Source: Desulfurococcales archaeon (GTDB lineage Archaea; Thermoproteota; Thermoprotei_A; Sulfolobales; Acidilobaceae). Taken from it: 64,000 nt of DNA. The stretch covers positions 18,590-82,589 of the forward strand of contig WANR01000031.1 of NCBI GenBank assembly GCA_015521705.1. Reading direction: 5' to 3'. The notes beneath the pieces were generated by a model. The model was given only the letters and a program-made list of their open reading frames with translations, ran no database searches and was not told where the DNA came from. Made by a program: the position numbers and the translations under genes. Below, one piece after another: positions 44,949 to 52,443 of the stretch; within the stretch, counting starts at the first letter, position 1, and every line of letters begins with the position of its first letter.

Positions 44949-45237
44949 GGCTTTAAGGAATTATAGGGAAGTCGCCAGAAAGGTTAAGGAAATAGTTATA
45001 GAGGAGGATCCACGAGCTGAAGTCTACGTGTTTGGCTCAGTAGTCCGAGGCACATACACGGCTGCAAGCGATATAGATCTCCTGGTAGTTACAACCAACA
45101 TTAACAAAAAACACGAAATAATGGTTAAAGTCTATAAAACCATAGACGCGCCAATAGAACTACACATAATAACCCCAGAACTTTACGAAAAATGGTATAA
45201 AAGATTCATAAGCAGTAATGAGCTAGTAAAAGTATAG
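44929..45237 (+). CDS. mntA: MNT-type minimal nucleotidyltransferase (antitoxin of the HEPN pair)
   Basis: A 102-residue minimal nucleotidyltransferase with the pol-beta motif VFGSVVRGTYTAASDIDLLV (about 31-50; GSxxRG followed by DxD). In HEPN/MNT systems this protein neutralises the HEPN RNase by adding AMP. The frame is open to a TTG at 44908, but aaggaggtg lies eight bases before the GTG at 44929, so I place the start there, inside the end of the HEPN gene. Confidence 0.85.
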   Translation: MSSREYEALRNYREVARKVKEIVIEEDPRAEVYVFGSVVRGTYTAASDIDLLVVTTNINKKHEIMVKVYKTIDAPIELHIITPELYEKWYKRFISSNELVKV

Positions 45238-45558
45238 AGAGTCCCTGATCGACGCAATATACCCTTTTATAGGCTTAAACACGTTTCCCTTTCACACCCT
45301 AAACTTAACCTTTAAATGGTAACAACAACAATTAATGTGGCTATACTTAAGACTCTTCACCATAAATCCTAGTATGTCATAACCTCCCGCCTGTTAAGAT
45401 TAAGATTTAAAAGGAGGAGAATAAGTATGAGTCAACGCTTTTCATTGCTTTGAGATTCATTGAGGAATTGACTCACTGCTCACCGAAACACTTGCCAACG
45501 GTTATTAAGTTTACACACGCTGCATTTGCTTCACAATACTGGCTAGTTAAGCGACCAT
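45238..45558. other. Non-coding stretch after the HEPN/MNT pair
   Basis: No supported gene. A plus-strand frame at about 45405-45605 reads in part LRFIEELTHCSPKHLPTVIK and looks coding, but it has no start codon and no family I recognise. It may be a remnant of a displaced gene. The rest is A+T-rich and full of stops. Confidence 0.3.
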
Positions 45559-46081
45559 CTATGAGGTTAGAAACGTTGCATGGAGGGAGCATCGCAGAGA
45601 CAGAATAAGGGACTCTGCGGTAATGCCAGGCTTTTCCAGGAGACCTTTATAACACCAAACCCAAGCTCTGGCTCTCTCCCCAGCATTTTTGGTTCTTTCC
45701 CTGTTTCTTAGTAATTCCTTTTCTGCTCTCAAGAATAGGGGTGTCAGGCTATACTTCTTTGCCGCTGCCGGCGTACAACGGTCTCCTAGGCTTATTGATA
45801 ATATGGCATTTACAATTTGCTGCATGTTCCCAGAGCTTTTCACCTTCTATGATTGTGAGTGCTCTTGAATACGTTAGGATCTGCATCCTTTCCAACGCTC
45901 TCTAAACCCCATAATCTGCATGTCATGCATAGGGCTTCTGTTAGACTAAGCCTTGCCATGTATGCGCCAATATCCCCCTGTAATTATAGAGTTTACTAAG
46001 CTTTTGATTACCATCGCTCCCAGCTAATACTTCAATTAAAACACTTACATCCAAGACATACGGCTTTTGTTGGGGATTCAA
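45559..46081 (-). pseudogene. Decayed VapC-type PIN-domain toxin
   Basis: Reading the minus strand with three frameshifts rebuilds a PIN domain. It begins after a TTG at 46081 with KPYVLDVSVLIEVLAGSDG, holding the first acidic residue. In another frame comes GAYMARLSLTEALCMTCRLW (second acidic residue), then ALTIIEGEKLWEHAANCKC. Finally, in the frame closed at 45559, SISLGDRCTPAAAKKYSLTP carries the third acidic residue, followed by LFLRAEKELLRNRERT. The order matches an archaeal VapC. Three separate frame changes make sequencing error unlikely; the toxin is dead. Confidence 0.7.
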
Positions 46082-46144
46082 AACCTTGTATTACCCTCCT
46101 TATCACTCATTAAGAGGCGCTGTGCCATATCAGTGTTATGCTCC

Positions 46145-46341
46145 TTAACGGGGGTTCTCTAGAAGGAGTCTTAGGAGTTCTGGCTTAGACTGTGCTCTCA
46201 TGGCTAGGATGCGTATCAATTCATCGTAATCCAGTCTTCTCCCGAGTCTAGCTTTGAAATCTATAAGGACTCTTTCAAGGGGTTTCTTCGTTATCCTTCA
46301 GCACTCTTATACTTGTATACTCTGACAATAGTCGCATCCAT
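46145..46341 (-). pseudogene. Decayed VapB-type antitoxin upstream of the broken VapC
   Basis: An ATG at 46341 starts MDATIVRVYKYKSAE. After a single frameshift near 46295, the frame continues as LERVLIDFKARLGRRLDYDE followed by LIRILAMRAQ, and stops at 46145. This is the layout of small crenarchaeal antitoxins of about 60-70 residues that precede PIN toxins. It lies 64 bases upstream of the VapC remnant on the same strand, so the pair decayed together. Confidence 0.5.
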
Positions 46342-46468
46342 CACTATGCAATGCATGCAGAGCATATAAAGTGTTTTAAAGCCGTCAAATAGATGCCAAA
46401 TGCATAACTCTGAAACAACTGGAAGAATACATGCTTGCCCATCATGGCTGTGAGGGTTTGAAGGAAAC

Positions 46469-46521
46469 TGTGGAGCCGTCTGCCAGATTCCAGACACGCG
46501 ACCACAGGCTTGCAAGGCCAG
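46469..46521 (-). repeat. Decayed copy of the tRNA-Thr 3' half (possible attachment-site scar)
   Basis: These 53 bases align to 47231-47282 of the intact tRNA-Thr gene in the same orientation. The first ten bases are identical (CCA, discriminator and acceptor strand), as are gcgaccac and caaggcc; overall about three quarters match, with one indel. The T-stem no longer pairs, and the 5' half is absent, so this is not a working tRNA. A lone 3' half lying downstream of the real tRNA is the arrangement left by elements that integrate into tRNA genes. Confidence 0.55.
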
Positions 46522-46683
46522 AGACACAAATAGAGGCGTTTCAAAGAGTCATGGAGGGCTGAAACGTTTATGCAGAATGTAGCGTCCAAGAAGATATTCA
46601 TTAATGCAAACTGAAAACGTCTACGAGCTACCAAAGATTTTATCCTGAGAGCGGTATTATAGCTTTAAGGGTGTTCTTCTGGT

Positions 46684-46920
46684 ATGCGCGTAAGAGTCAT
46701 TGTTTGGCGTGAGGAGGACATGTATGTGGCTAGAGAGGTTGCTACAGGTGTTATTAGCCAGGGTAGGACCGTCGAGGAGGCCGTCGAGAATCTCCGGGAG
46801 GCACTAGAGCTGTACCTGGAGGAGGTCCCTGAGGCGTTAGAGAAGCTGGAGCAGCTCGACAGAGGCATTGTAGGTTTGCTGGAGGTTGAGACGAAGGCTC
46901 CCAAGGCTGTCGGGGCGTGA
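46684..46920 (+). CDS. hicB: HicB-type antitoxin
   Basis: A 78-residue HicB-fold protein. The partially degraded RNase-H-like fold shows VRVIVWREEDMYVAREVATG, then SQGRTVEEAVENLREALELY (about 26-45), the hallmark segment of the family. It would neutralise the HicA RNase and autoregulate the pair. The HicA gene overlaps it by 35 bases, and the order here is antitoxin first. An ATG start is preceded by gggtgtt. The pair lies between tRNA-Thr and a decayed half of it, so it may be cargo of an old integrated element. Confidence 0.88.
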   Translation: MRVRVIVWREEDMYVAREVATGVISQGRTVEEAVENLREALELYLEEVPEALEKLEQLDRGIVGLLEVETKAPKAVGA

Positions 46921-47113
46921 AGCTGTAGAACTGCTCGTCAGGAAATTCGGGTTCACCGTGAAAAGACAACGTGGAAGTCACGTAGTCCTAGTCGAGTACA
47001 CTGGTGATAGGAAGATTGTAACTGTCGTGCCACTCCACCCAGAGCTGAAGCCTGGTATTCTTCTTGGAGTACTTGAACTGGCAGGAATAGATAGAATAGA
47101 GAGGAATTCCTGA
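46886..47113 (+). CDS. hicA: HicA-type mRNA interferase toxin
   Basis: A 75-residue HicA toxin with a dsRNA-binding-like fold. Features are LSGREAVELLVRKFGFTVKR (about 8-27), the catalytic His in QRGSHVVLV (about 28-36), then IVTVVPLHPELKPGILLGVL. HicA cleaves mRNA when HicB is lost. The TTG start lies inside hicB, so translation of the two is coupled. Confidence 0.88.
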   Translation: MRRRLPRLSGREAVELLVRKFGFTVKRQRGSHVVLVEYTGDRKIVTVVPLHPELKPGILLGVLELAGIDRIERNS

Positions 47114-47232
47114 AAGCATATAAAGAAGACTGCTAAAATGAACCTTATTACTCAATGACTGCATAGAGTTACTGGTTGCCGACACTTTAAACGACTACAT
47201 TCTATACGATGTGTAAGGTAGCGAGAAAGTTG

Positions 47233-47326
47233 TGGAGCCGCCGGCGGGATTCGAACCCGCGACCACCGGCTTACAAGGCCGGCGCTTTAGGCCCCGCGCA
47301 GGGTCTGCCAGCTGAGCTACGGCGGC
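47233..47326 (-). tRNA. trnT: tRNA-Thr(TGT) with a non-canonical D-stem intron; CCA encoded
   Basis: Read on the minus strand, the acceptor stem GCCGCCG pairs with CGGCGGC, followed by T and an encoded CCA. The anticodon stem CCGGC/GCCGG encloses CTTGTAA, giving anticodon TGT (Thr). The T-arm is GCGGG TTCGAAT CCCGC. The D-stem GCTC/GAGC is broken by 18 extra bases (47287-47304). Removing them restores GAGC and a normal eight-base D-loop. The encoded 3' CCA is common in archaea. Confidence 0.92.
47287..47304 (-). other. 18-nt tRNA intron at position 22/23 (D-stem)
   Basis: The insert ACCCTGCGCGGGGCCTAA sits between G22 and A23 of tRNA-Thr. It can form a bulge-helix-bulge with the exons: exon (U)GGC pairs with intron GCC(U), an AGA bulge lies on the 5' side and an AAA bulge on the 3' side, and an inner CCC/GGG stem closes a UGCGC loop. 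Cutting after the second base of each bulge gives the correct mature tRNA. The U-U end pair is weak, so the exact ends could shift by one base. Confidence 0.75.
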
Positions 47327-47575
47327 TTTAGGGGGTTAGGTGTGGGCCATGTTATCATTATCTCTTGTATTAGGGGTTTTAAGGGTTTGTGGGGGTTCCC
47401 CCTTATTTGCAGGCTATTTTAATGCTATGTTTTTCCTGGGGGAGTTCTATTGGTGTAGCCCTTCTTAAAGGGTTGTATCTAGTGTTTTTCTAGAGCCCCT
47501 TTGCGCGGTATTACATTTGTTTTATCCTTTAAATGTGTCTCGTTTGCTGGATTCTTCTCTTTGGTGAGAAGTATT
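47327..47575. other. Gap between tRNA-Thr and the winged-helix gene
   Basis: No gene is supported. The tRNA promoter should lie just beyond 47326 on the minus strand; a possible element is the A/T-rich stretch at about 47350-47375. The plus-strand frame that extends the winged-helix ORF back to 47501 is hydrophobic and not conserved, so it is probably untranslated leader. Confidence 0.3.
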
Positions 47576-47872
47576 ATGGAGGGGTTGCTCGTAAAAATAC
47601 TTAGCCTAGTTTCTGAGAGGGGCCTTCTAGCGCCAGGTGATGCAGCTTCCCAGCTAAGGGCTCCTAGATACAGGGTTTTGGCTGCATTCCACTGCCTTGA
47701 AGAGCTGGGCCTCGTGGAGGCTGTGTATAAGAGAGGCTCCTACAAGGTGTATAGGATCAGTCATCTAGGAGAAGAGGTCCTAGCCAGGCTTGAAAGTAGC
47801 GATTTAGCGAGTATCCTGGAGCTAGGAGTCTCAGCTACCTACACGCGCCAAGAAAGCAGCGCTACAAGCTAG
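47576..47872 (+). CDS. Winged-helix DNA-binding protein
   Basis: A 98-residue protein with a winged-helix fold: KILSLVSERGLLAPGDAASQ, then the recognition helix YRVLAAFHCLEELGLVEAVY (about 32-51), and the wing KRGSYKVYRISHLGEEVLAR (about 52-71). It may be an ArsR- or MarR-like local regulator; no ligand-binding domain is present. The ATG at 47576 with ggtgag upstream is preferred over the longer frame from 47501. It stands alone. Confidence 0.65.
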   Translation: MEGLLVKILSLVSERGLLAPGDAASQLRAPRYRVLAAFHCLEELGLVEAVYKRGSYKVYRISHLGEEVLARLESSDLASILELGVSATYTRQESSATS

Positions 47873-48024
47873 AAGCCCAGGCATCAATTTTCTAAATATC
47901 TAAATATACCAAAATAATATTGAGATTATAGCATCCCGGCTTTCCACACTTTAATAAATTTACGACTTGATGCTTGCGAGCTTTCCAGAGGCTCTAAGAG
48001 ATCAGGGCGCGTGATCCATTGGGT

Positions 48025-48141
48025 CTTCTAAAGGCTTGGAGGAGCTTTCACCAAACGGTATCTCTTGGCGAGGCGTAGAAGCGTCTTCATGGGGTTCTTA
48101 TCCATACCTAGCTCTTGCAGGCTTGAATATAGTGCACTTAT
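48025..48141 (-). other. Coding-like tail in frame after the DNA methyltransferase stop
   Basis: Directly after the TGA of the methyltransferase gene (48142), the same minus-strand frame stays open for 38 codons, reading in part LYSSLQELGMDKNPMKTLLR followed by LAKRYRLVKAPPSL, and stops at 48025. It looks like genuine protein text, but has no start with SD. It may be a lost C-terminal extension of the methyltransferase or the remnant of a separate gene. Confidence 0.3.
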
Positions 48142-49260
48142 TCAGCCAGAGATCCTGGCCGAGCTATGCCTGTATTTTTTGTATTCGTTCTCGTTTTTTG
48201 GTTTTCTTAGTATGAAGAGTTTTTCATGGTATATTAACAGGAAGTCTCTCTCCCTTAGCTTTGCCCACCTTTCCCGGGTCGCTTTCATCCTGTGCTGTAT
48301 CTTGACAACCTCCTCCTTGAGTATGAAGCCAGTTTTGAGAAGCGTGTCCAGGACATAGTAGGTTATTGGCACGTAGTGCCTGTGCACTCTTGTATCGCCG
48401 ACCAGGATACCTAGGTGACCACCTGGCCTAAGCACTCTAAAAGACTCCGAGACAACCTGGCTCATCATGGCTAGATACTCCTCCAGGCTCCTAGCAGCTG
48501 ACAAGTCCCCTGCTACTCTAGACTTGCTGTATTTTATTATACTGGAGTAGGGCGGATGCATGGCTACCAAGTCTATGCTTTCATCCTGTATTTTATCCAA
48601 GTTCCTGGCATCGCCGTGATAGACCTCTATCCTGGCTTTAAGCATTTCATCCACTGTGACTCCTCCCATACTTTTTCCCGACTCTTCCATGATGGTACCA
48701 AACCTGTGAGACCCGCTCCCCTGGAGCCTTTCCAAGTGCTTTCTAAGCCAGTATATGCGATGCAGCGTGAGCATGATGGCGTAGTAATTAATATCTACGC
48801 CAACACAGTTCCTTCCCAGCAACACGGCTTCAATACAAGTGGTCCCACTGCCAACCATTGGGTCTAGCACTGTATCTCCTGGCTCCGTGAACATGAGTAT
48901 GAGAGCACGCACCATCTGCGGAGGCCAATTACCTCTGTAGTCGCCCCTATGCGTAGCCCAGGAACCCCTCTTAGGAAAGCTCCACACTGTTGTAGATACG
49001 TCAGTTAATTCTTCAGGACTAGGATGTATCCTCTTAACCTCAATAGGCTCAAGCTTAACTCTGCTACTCTCCACCTCGAGCTCTTTGCGTGTCCCTGCAA
49101 ACTCTAGATATTCATCGAAACCAACCTTTCGCATGCTAAAGACGACAGTCCCTGGTTGCCGCGAACTAGGAAAGCTCCGTCTTGGTTCCTGTAGCCCCAC
49201 AAATATCTGCCCCCAAACCCTTGAATACTCTACCAAAAATATTTCACTTATAACTACCAA
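48142..49260 (-). CDS. DNA (N4-cytosine or N6-adenine) methyltransferase
   Basis: A 372-residue SAM-dependent DNA methylase. The SAM motif DTVLDPMVGSGTTCIEAVLL (about 134-153) precedes the catalytic LVAMHPPYSSIIKYS (about 229-243). A TRG/palm-like C-terminal part has RVLRPGGHLGILVGDTRVHR. The HPPY tetrad does not settle whether the target is adenine N6 or cytosine N4. No restriction endonuclease gene is recognised beside it, so it may be an orphan or part of a decayed restriction-modification system. The first ~40 residues are poorly conserved and the start is uncertain. Confidence 0.85.
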   Translation of the reverse strand: MVVISEIFLVEYSRVWGQIFVGLQEPRRSFPSSRQPGTVVFSMRKVGFDEYLEFAGTRKELEVESSRVKLEPIEVKRIHPSPEELTDVSTTVWSFPKRGSWATHRGDYRGNWPPQMVRALILMFTEPGDTVLDPMVGSGTTCIEAVLLGRNCVGVDINYYAIMLTLHRIYWLRKHLERLQGSGSHRFGTIMEESGKSMGGVTVDEMLKARIEVYHGDARNLDKIQDESIDLVAMHPPYSSIIKYSKSRVAGDLSAARSLEEYLAMMSQVVSESFRVLRPGGHLGILVGDTRVHRHYVPITYYVLDTLLKTGFILKEEVVKIQHRMKATRERWAKLRERDFLLIYHEKLFILRKPKNENEYKKYRHSSARISG

Positions 49261-49456
49261 AACGGTTTCCTAACCCCTATCAACCACTATTGAAATTAAA
49301 TAAAATTTTTAAATATTAATTAGGTTCCATGACAGACAAACCTATGTTTCAGCCTAGATAGCTATCGTACAGGTAGCGCAACCCCACTACTACTGGGGAA
49401 TTATAAATTTAACTTTATAGACAAGAGAGGTTTACCCCTTAAATACCGCGCTCACA

Positions 49457-49466
49457 GGTTAACACT
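49457..49466. repeat. Extra copy of the inverted repeat's core motif
   Basis: The decamer GGTTAACACT, present once in each arm of the large inverted repeat, occurs a third time here, 16 bases outside the left arm. It contains the palindrome GTTAAC. Three copies within 220 bases suggest a protein-binding or structural motif. Confidence 0.4.
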
Positions 49467-49472
49467 AAAACC

Positions 49473-49780
49473 GGCCCGGGCGCCGCTAGCGGGGCACTAC
49501 AACCAGGATCTGCCCCGGAGGCTCCCGGGGGACAAAGGGCTCAAAACCCTAAGAGCAAAGGAGAGGTTAACACTCAAGGGGGAAGAGCCCCAATAACCCC
49601 CAACCAATTAAAACCCCATACAGGGGGCCGGGTTGGGGGAGCCTTACGTTGGGGCCCTTTCCCCGTAAGAGTGTTAACCTCTCCCAAGCTCTTAGGGTCA
49701 GAGCCCCAGTCCCTTAGGGAGCCTCCACCGGGCCCGGGGGGCAGCCTGGTATGTAGTGCTGCTCCGGAGCCGCCCGGGCC
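49473..49780. repeat. Large imperfect inverted repeat of unknown function (about 308 bp)
   Basis: The left arm (49473-49605) and right arm (49631-49780) are diverged inverted copies around a 25-base centre. Nine blocks match exactly, 84 bp in all. They include the ends GGCCCGGGCG (49473-49482 with 49771-49780), GGAGGCTCCC, ACCCTAAGAGC, and the 16-mer GGAGAGGTTAACACTC (49560-49575 with 49669-49684). The right arm has a 14-base extra piece. Each arm keeps its own small hairpin (GCTC...GAGC). It lies 41 bases beyond the potC stop, in a 561-base gap without ORFs, and is much richer in G+C than its flanks. A structured RNA, a MITE-like element or a protein-binding cruciform all fit. Confidence 0.85.
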
Positions 49781-49821
49781 ACTTCTTCTCTCCTGAAGAT
49801 TATTATTTAATCAGCTCCTTA

Positions 49822-50622
49822 TCAAGCCCCAACAATGCGGCTGGTCCTGCTTCTCCGTAATACTATTACTGTGTAGACTGTCGCTATTGATATACTAACT
49901 AGCACTAAGAGCGTTGTTAGAGCGTTCAACGCGTTCTGGCTAGACAGCTCTGTGAGTCCCGGCCTCCTAGCCCTGTTCCATATAAGTATTGGGAGTGTCT
50001 CGAATCCTGGCCCCTTAGTGAAGAGGGTTTTTATGAAGTTTGTGAAGCTTAGCATGAATGTAAGCATGAGGGAAGCCACTATGCCCGGCATGCTTAGCGG
50101 TATTATGACCCTTCTCCAAATATAGAACCTGCTGGCTCCCAGGGTTCGTGCGGCGGCTACGAGGTTTTCGTCGGCTCCCCTGATCACTGTGAGTGTCACG
50201 TAGGCGTATGCGGCGTTGAATGCTGTGTGGGCTATGAACACGCTAACCCAGCCTAGGGGGAAGCCTATGTAGAGGAAGAGGACTAGTAGTGAGACGGCTT
50301 CTGTTATCTCTGGGATCACTATGGGAGGGGCTGTTAGAGCGTTTAAGACCCCTAGTTTTGGAGTCTTAGACGTGTGGTAGGCTGCAGGCAGGGCTATGAG
50401 TGTAGATACTATGGCGCTGGCTATGGCTATTGTGAGGCTATTGTTGAATGCTTCCAAGGCCCTCGAGTCTGCTAGCAATAGCTTGTACCACTTGACTGTG
50501 AATCCCTTCCACTCGCCGGCGTAGGGGCTGTCGTTAAAGCTCATGACTACCATGAATGCGATCGGCACATAGATCATTGCCAGTAACGCGTAGGTGTAAG
50601 CCCTGAGGATCTTAGACGGCAT
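49822..50622 (-). CDS. potC: Spermidine/putrescine-type ABC permease
   Basis: Second inner-membrane permease of a Pot-type importer, 266 residues with six hydrophobic segments. The EAA loop reads AARTLGASRFYIWRRVIIPL (about 156-175), and the N-terminal helix is LRAYTYALLAMIYVPIAFMV. It overlaps potB by 11 bases. It is last in the operon potD-potA-potB-potC; the large inverted repeat follows its stop and may act as a transcript end. Confidence 0.93.
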   Translation of the reverse strand: MPSKILRAYTYALLAMIYVPIAFMVVMSFNDSPYAGEWKGFTVKWYKLLLADSRALEAFNNSLTIAIASAIVSTLIALPAAYHTSKTPKLGVLNALTAPPIVIPEITEAVSLLVLFLYIGFPLGWVSVFIAHTAFNAAYAYVTLTVIRGADENLVAAARTLGASRFYIWRRVIIPLSMPGIVASLMLTFMLSFTNFIKTLFTKGPGFETLPILIWNRARRPGLTELSSQNALNALTTLLVLVSISIATVYTVIVLRRSRTSRIVGA

Positions 50623-51433
50623 TCCTGTTCACCGCTAAGAGCCTTGAGGCATAGAATGCCAGTATCATGGACGCAGCTACTATAACTATTGAAAGGGCGG
50701 CTCCAAGCCCCCAGAGCCCTCCCTCTAGGAAGAGGGAATATATCATCATCCCTACCGTGAATACCTGAGAGCCTCCCAGCAGTGAGGGCACTATGTATTC
50801 TGTAAGACTCATGAGGCTTACAAGGAGGGCTCCCACCATTATGCCTGGCATGCTTAGCGGTATTATGACTCTTGAAAGGAGCATGGAGCGTGGCGCTCCA
50901 AGGCTTCTAGCTGCTTCTATAACGCTAGGATCTATAACAGAGAGGGAGGCATAGAGAGGTAGTAGCATGAAGGGCAGGTACTCGTAGACCATCGCTATTA
51001 GAGTGGCCACGTATCCCTCTCTAAGCCCCAAGACGTAGAGGAGGTTCTTGAACGCTATTGCCCTCAAGAGGAAATCGACCCAGAAGGGGACGAGGAAACC
51101 AGCTATCAGGAAAGGCCTCTCGCCGCTCCTAGCCCCGAAGGCTAGATAGTAGGCTGCGGGGAGCGCTATGATCAGGGTAGCTGCTACTGTTTCCATAGCT
51201 ATAGCTAGGCTTATGGCGAATACTCGCAGGTAGCCAGGGCTCGTGAAAACTTCCAGGTAGTTTCTGAGGGTTAGGGATCCAGTATCCTGGTCCACGAAGC
51301 TTATATAGGATAGCCACACTAGCGGGGCATAGAAGAAGACTGAGAGAAAGACTACTAGCGGGGCATAAAGGATTGCCTGAGCCAGCCTTCTATCCCCTAT
51401 TCTCTCAGGGGTTTCATGGCCTCCCGCTTCCAC
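50612..51433 (-). CDS. potB: Spermidine/putrescine-type ABC permease
   Basis: First permease of the Pot-type importer, 273 residues and six transmembrane segments (first at ILYAPLVVFLSVFFYAPLVW). The EAA motif is AARSLGAPRSMLLSRVIIPL (about 185-204). The 5' end overlaps potA by 37 bases, so the hydrophilic N-terminus (EAGGHETPERIGDRR) might be over-extended. Confidence 0.93.
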   Translation of the reverse strand: MEAGGHETPERIGDRRLAQAILYAPLVVFLSVFFYAPLVWLSYISFVDQDTGSLTLRNYLEVFTSPGYLRVFAISLAIAMETVAATLIIALPAAYYLAFGARSGERPFLIAGFLVPFWVDFLLRAIAFKNLLYVLGLREGYVATLIAMVYEYLPFMLLPLYASLSVIDPSVIEAARSLGAPRSMLLSRVIIPLSMPGIMVGALLVSLMSLTEYIVPSLLGGSQVFTVGMMIYSLFLEGGLWGLGAALSIVIVAASMILAFYASRLLAVNRNAV

Positions 51434-52392
51434 CCTACGATCACCTTTTGTCCAGGGCTATACGAGCCGCTCCCCTTAGGCACCAGGGCCTTGATTACTG
51501 TCTCTCTCCCAGTGTCGACTCTTATCTCGAGGCGAACCAGAGCCCCCTGGAATACCTTGTCTTCCACCACTCCAGGGATCCTATAGTCGGCATTCCCGTT
51601 GTCTGGATTGACGATCACGTCCTCCGGCCTCACCGCCACAAGCCCCTCCGCTCCGAGCTCCACTATGTTGGCGTCGCCGAAGAAGGACGCTACAAAGGAG
51701 TCTGCCGGGCGCTCATATACCTCTTCGGGCTCTCCCTCCTGCACTACTTTCCCCTCGTTCATTATAGCTATGTGGTCGCCCACCTCCATGGCTTCCGTCT
51801 GGTCATGCGTCACATAGATTGTGGTTATTCCAAGCCCTCTTTGAAGCCTTTTTATCTCCCTCAAGAGTCTCTGTTTCACCTTGAAGTCGAGGTGTGCTAG
51901 GGGTTCGTCGAGGAGAAGAACCTCGGGCTCTATGACAATGGTTCTGGCAAGGGCCACCCTTTGCCTCTGTCCTCCGCTAAGCTCTGTAACCCTTCTAAAG
52001 GCAAACGTGCCTGGGTTGAGGCTTACCAGTTCTAGGGCTCTAAAGACCCTGCGCCTAACCTCGTTTTCTGGGATCCTTCTAGCCTTCAACCCAAAGGCCA
52101 CGTTGTCGTAGACGTTTAGGTGTGGGAAGAGCGCCAGATCCTGGAAGACCATTCCTATGTTCCTCTTCTCTGGGGGGACGCGTGTAACGTCTCTCCCATT
52201 GAAGAGCACGCGCCCCGAGTCAGGAAATAAGAGGCCCGCTATGATCTTAAGGAGGGTTGTCTTGCCACACCCGCTGGGGCCTAGAAGAGTCGTGACCCTC
52301 CCTGCTGGGGCTCTCATGGTAGCATTTCTGATTACAGGGTTTCCTCCGAAGCTCTTAACGATGCCCTCAACTACTACCTCTACCCCTCCCAC
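51397..52392 (-). CDS. potA: Spermidine/putrescine-type ABC ATPase
   Basis: ATP-binding subunit, 331 residues. Walker A is GPSGCGKTT (about 38-46), the signature is LSGGQRQRVALARTI (about 133-147), Walker B is VLLLDEPLAHLD (about 154-165), and the switch His is in IYVTHDQTEAM. A C-terminal TOBE domain (about 240-325) is the mark of PotA/FbpC-type subunits. It lies between the binding-protein and permease genes, 51 bases after potD. Confidence 0.95.
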   Translation of the reverse strand: MGGVEVVVEGIVKSFGGNPVIRNATMRAPAGRVTTLLGPSGCGKTTLLKIIAGLLFPDSGRVLFNGRDVTRVPPEKRNIGMVFQDLALFPHLNVYDNVAFGLKARRIPENEVRRRVFRALELVSLNPGTFAFRRVTELSGGQRQRVALARTIVIEPEVLLLDEPLAHLDFKVKQRLLREIKRLQRGLGITTIYVTHDQTEAMEVGDHIAIMNEGKVVQEGEPEEVYERPADSFVASFFGDANIVELGAEGLVAVRPEDVIVNPDNGNADYRIPGVVEDKVFQGALVRLEIRVDTGRETVIKALVPKGSGSYSPGQKVIVGWKREAMKPLRE

Positions 52393-52443
52393 CTCGGGCC
52401 CCCAGTGATCCCTCGCGATAGCGGCTTCTGTAAGCCCTATAAG

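Noticed and set aside
45405..45605. Plus-strand coding-like frame after the HEPN/MNT pair
   Set aside because: It lacks a start codon and SD, and I cannot assign it to a family. It is mentioned only as possible debris.
46344..46634. 96-codon minus-strand frame rich in Cys, Leu and Phe
   Set aside because: It runs through the tRNA-like fragment, has no SD, and resembles no family.
49473..49780. SRP (7S) RNA or RNase P RNA as explanation for the large inverted repeat
   Set aside because: The length fits, but the SRP helix 8 loop pattern (GGAAG...GCAGC) and the RNase P conserved core (GAGGAAAGTCC-like) are absent on both strands.
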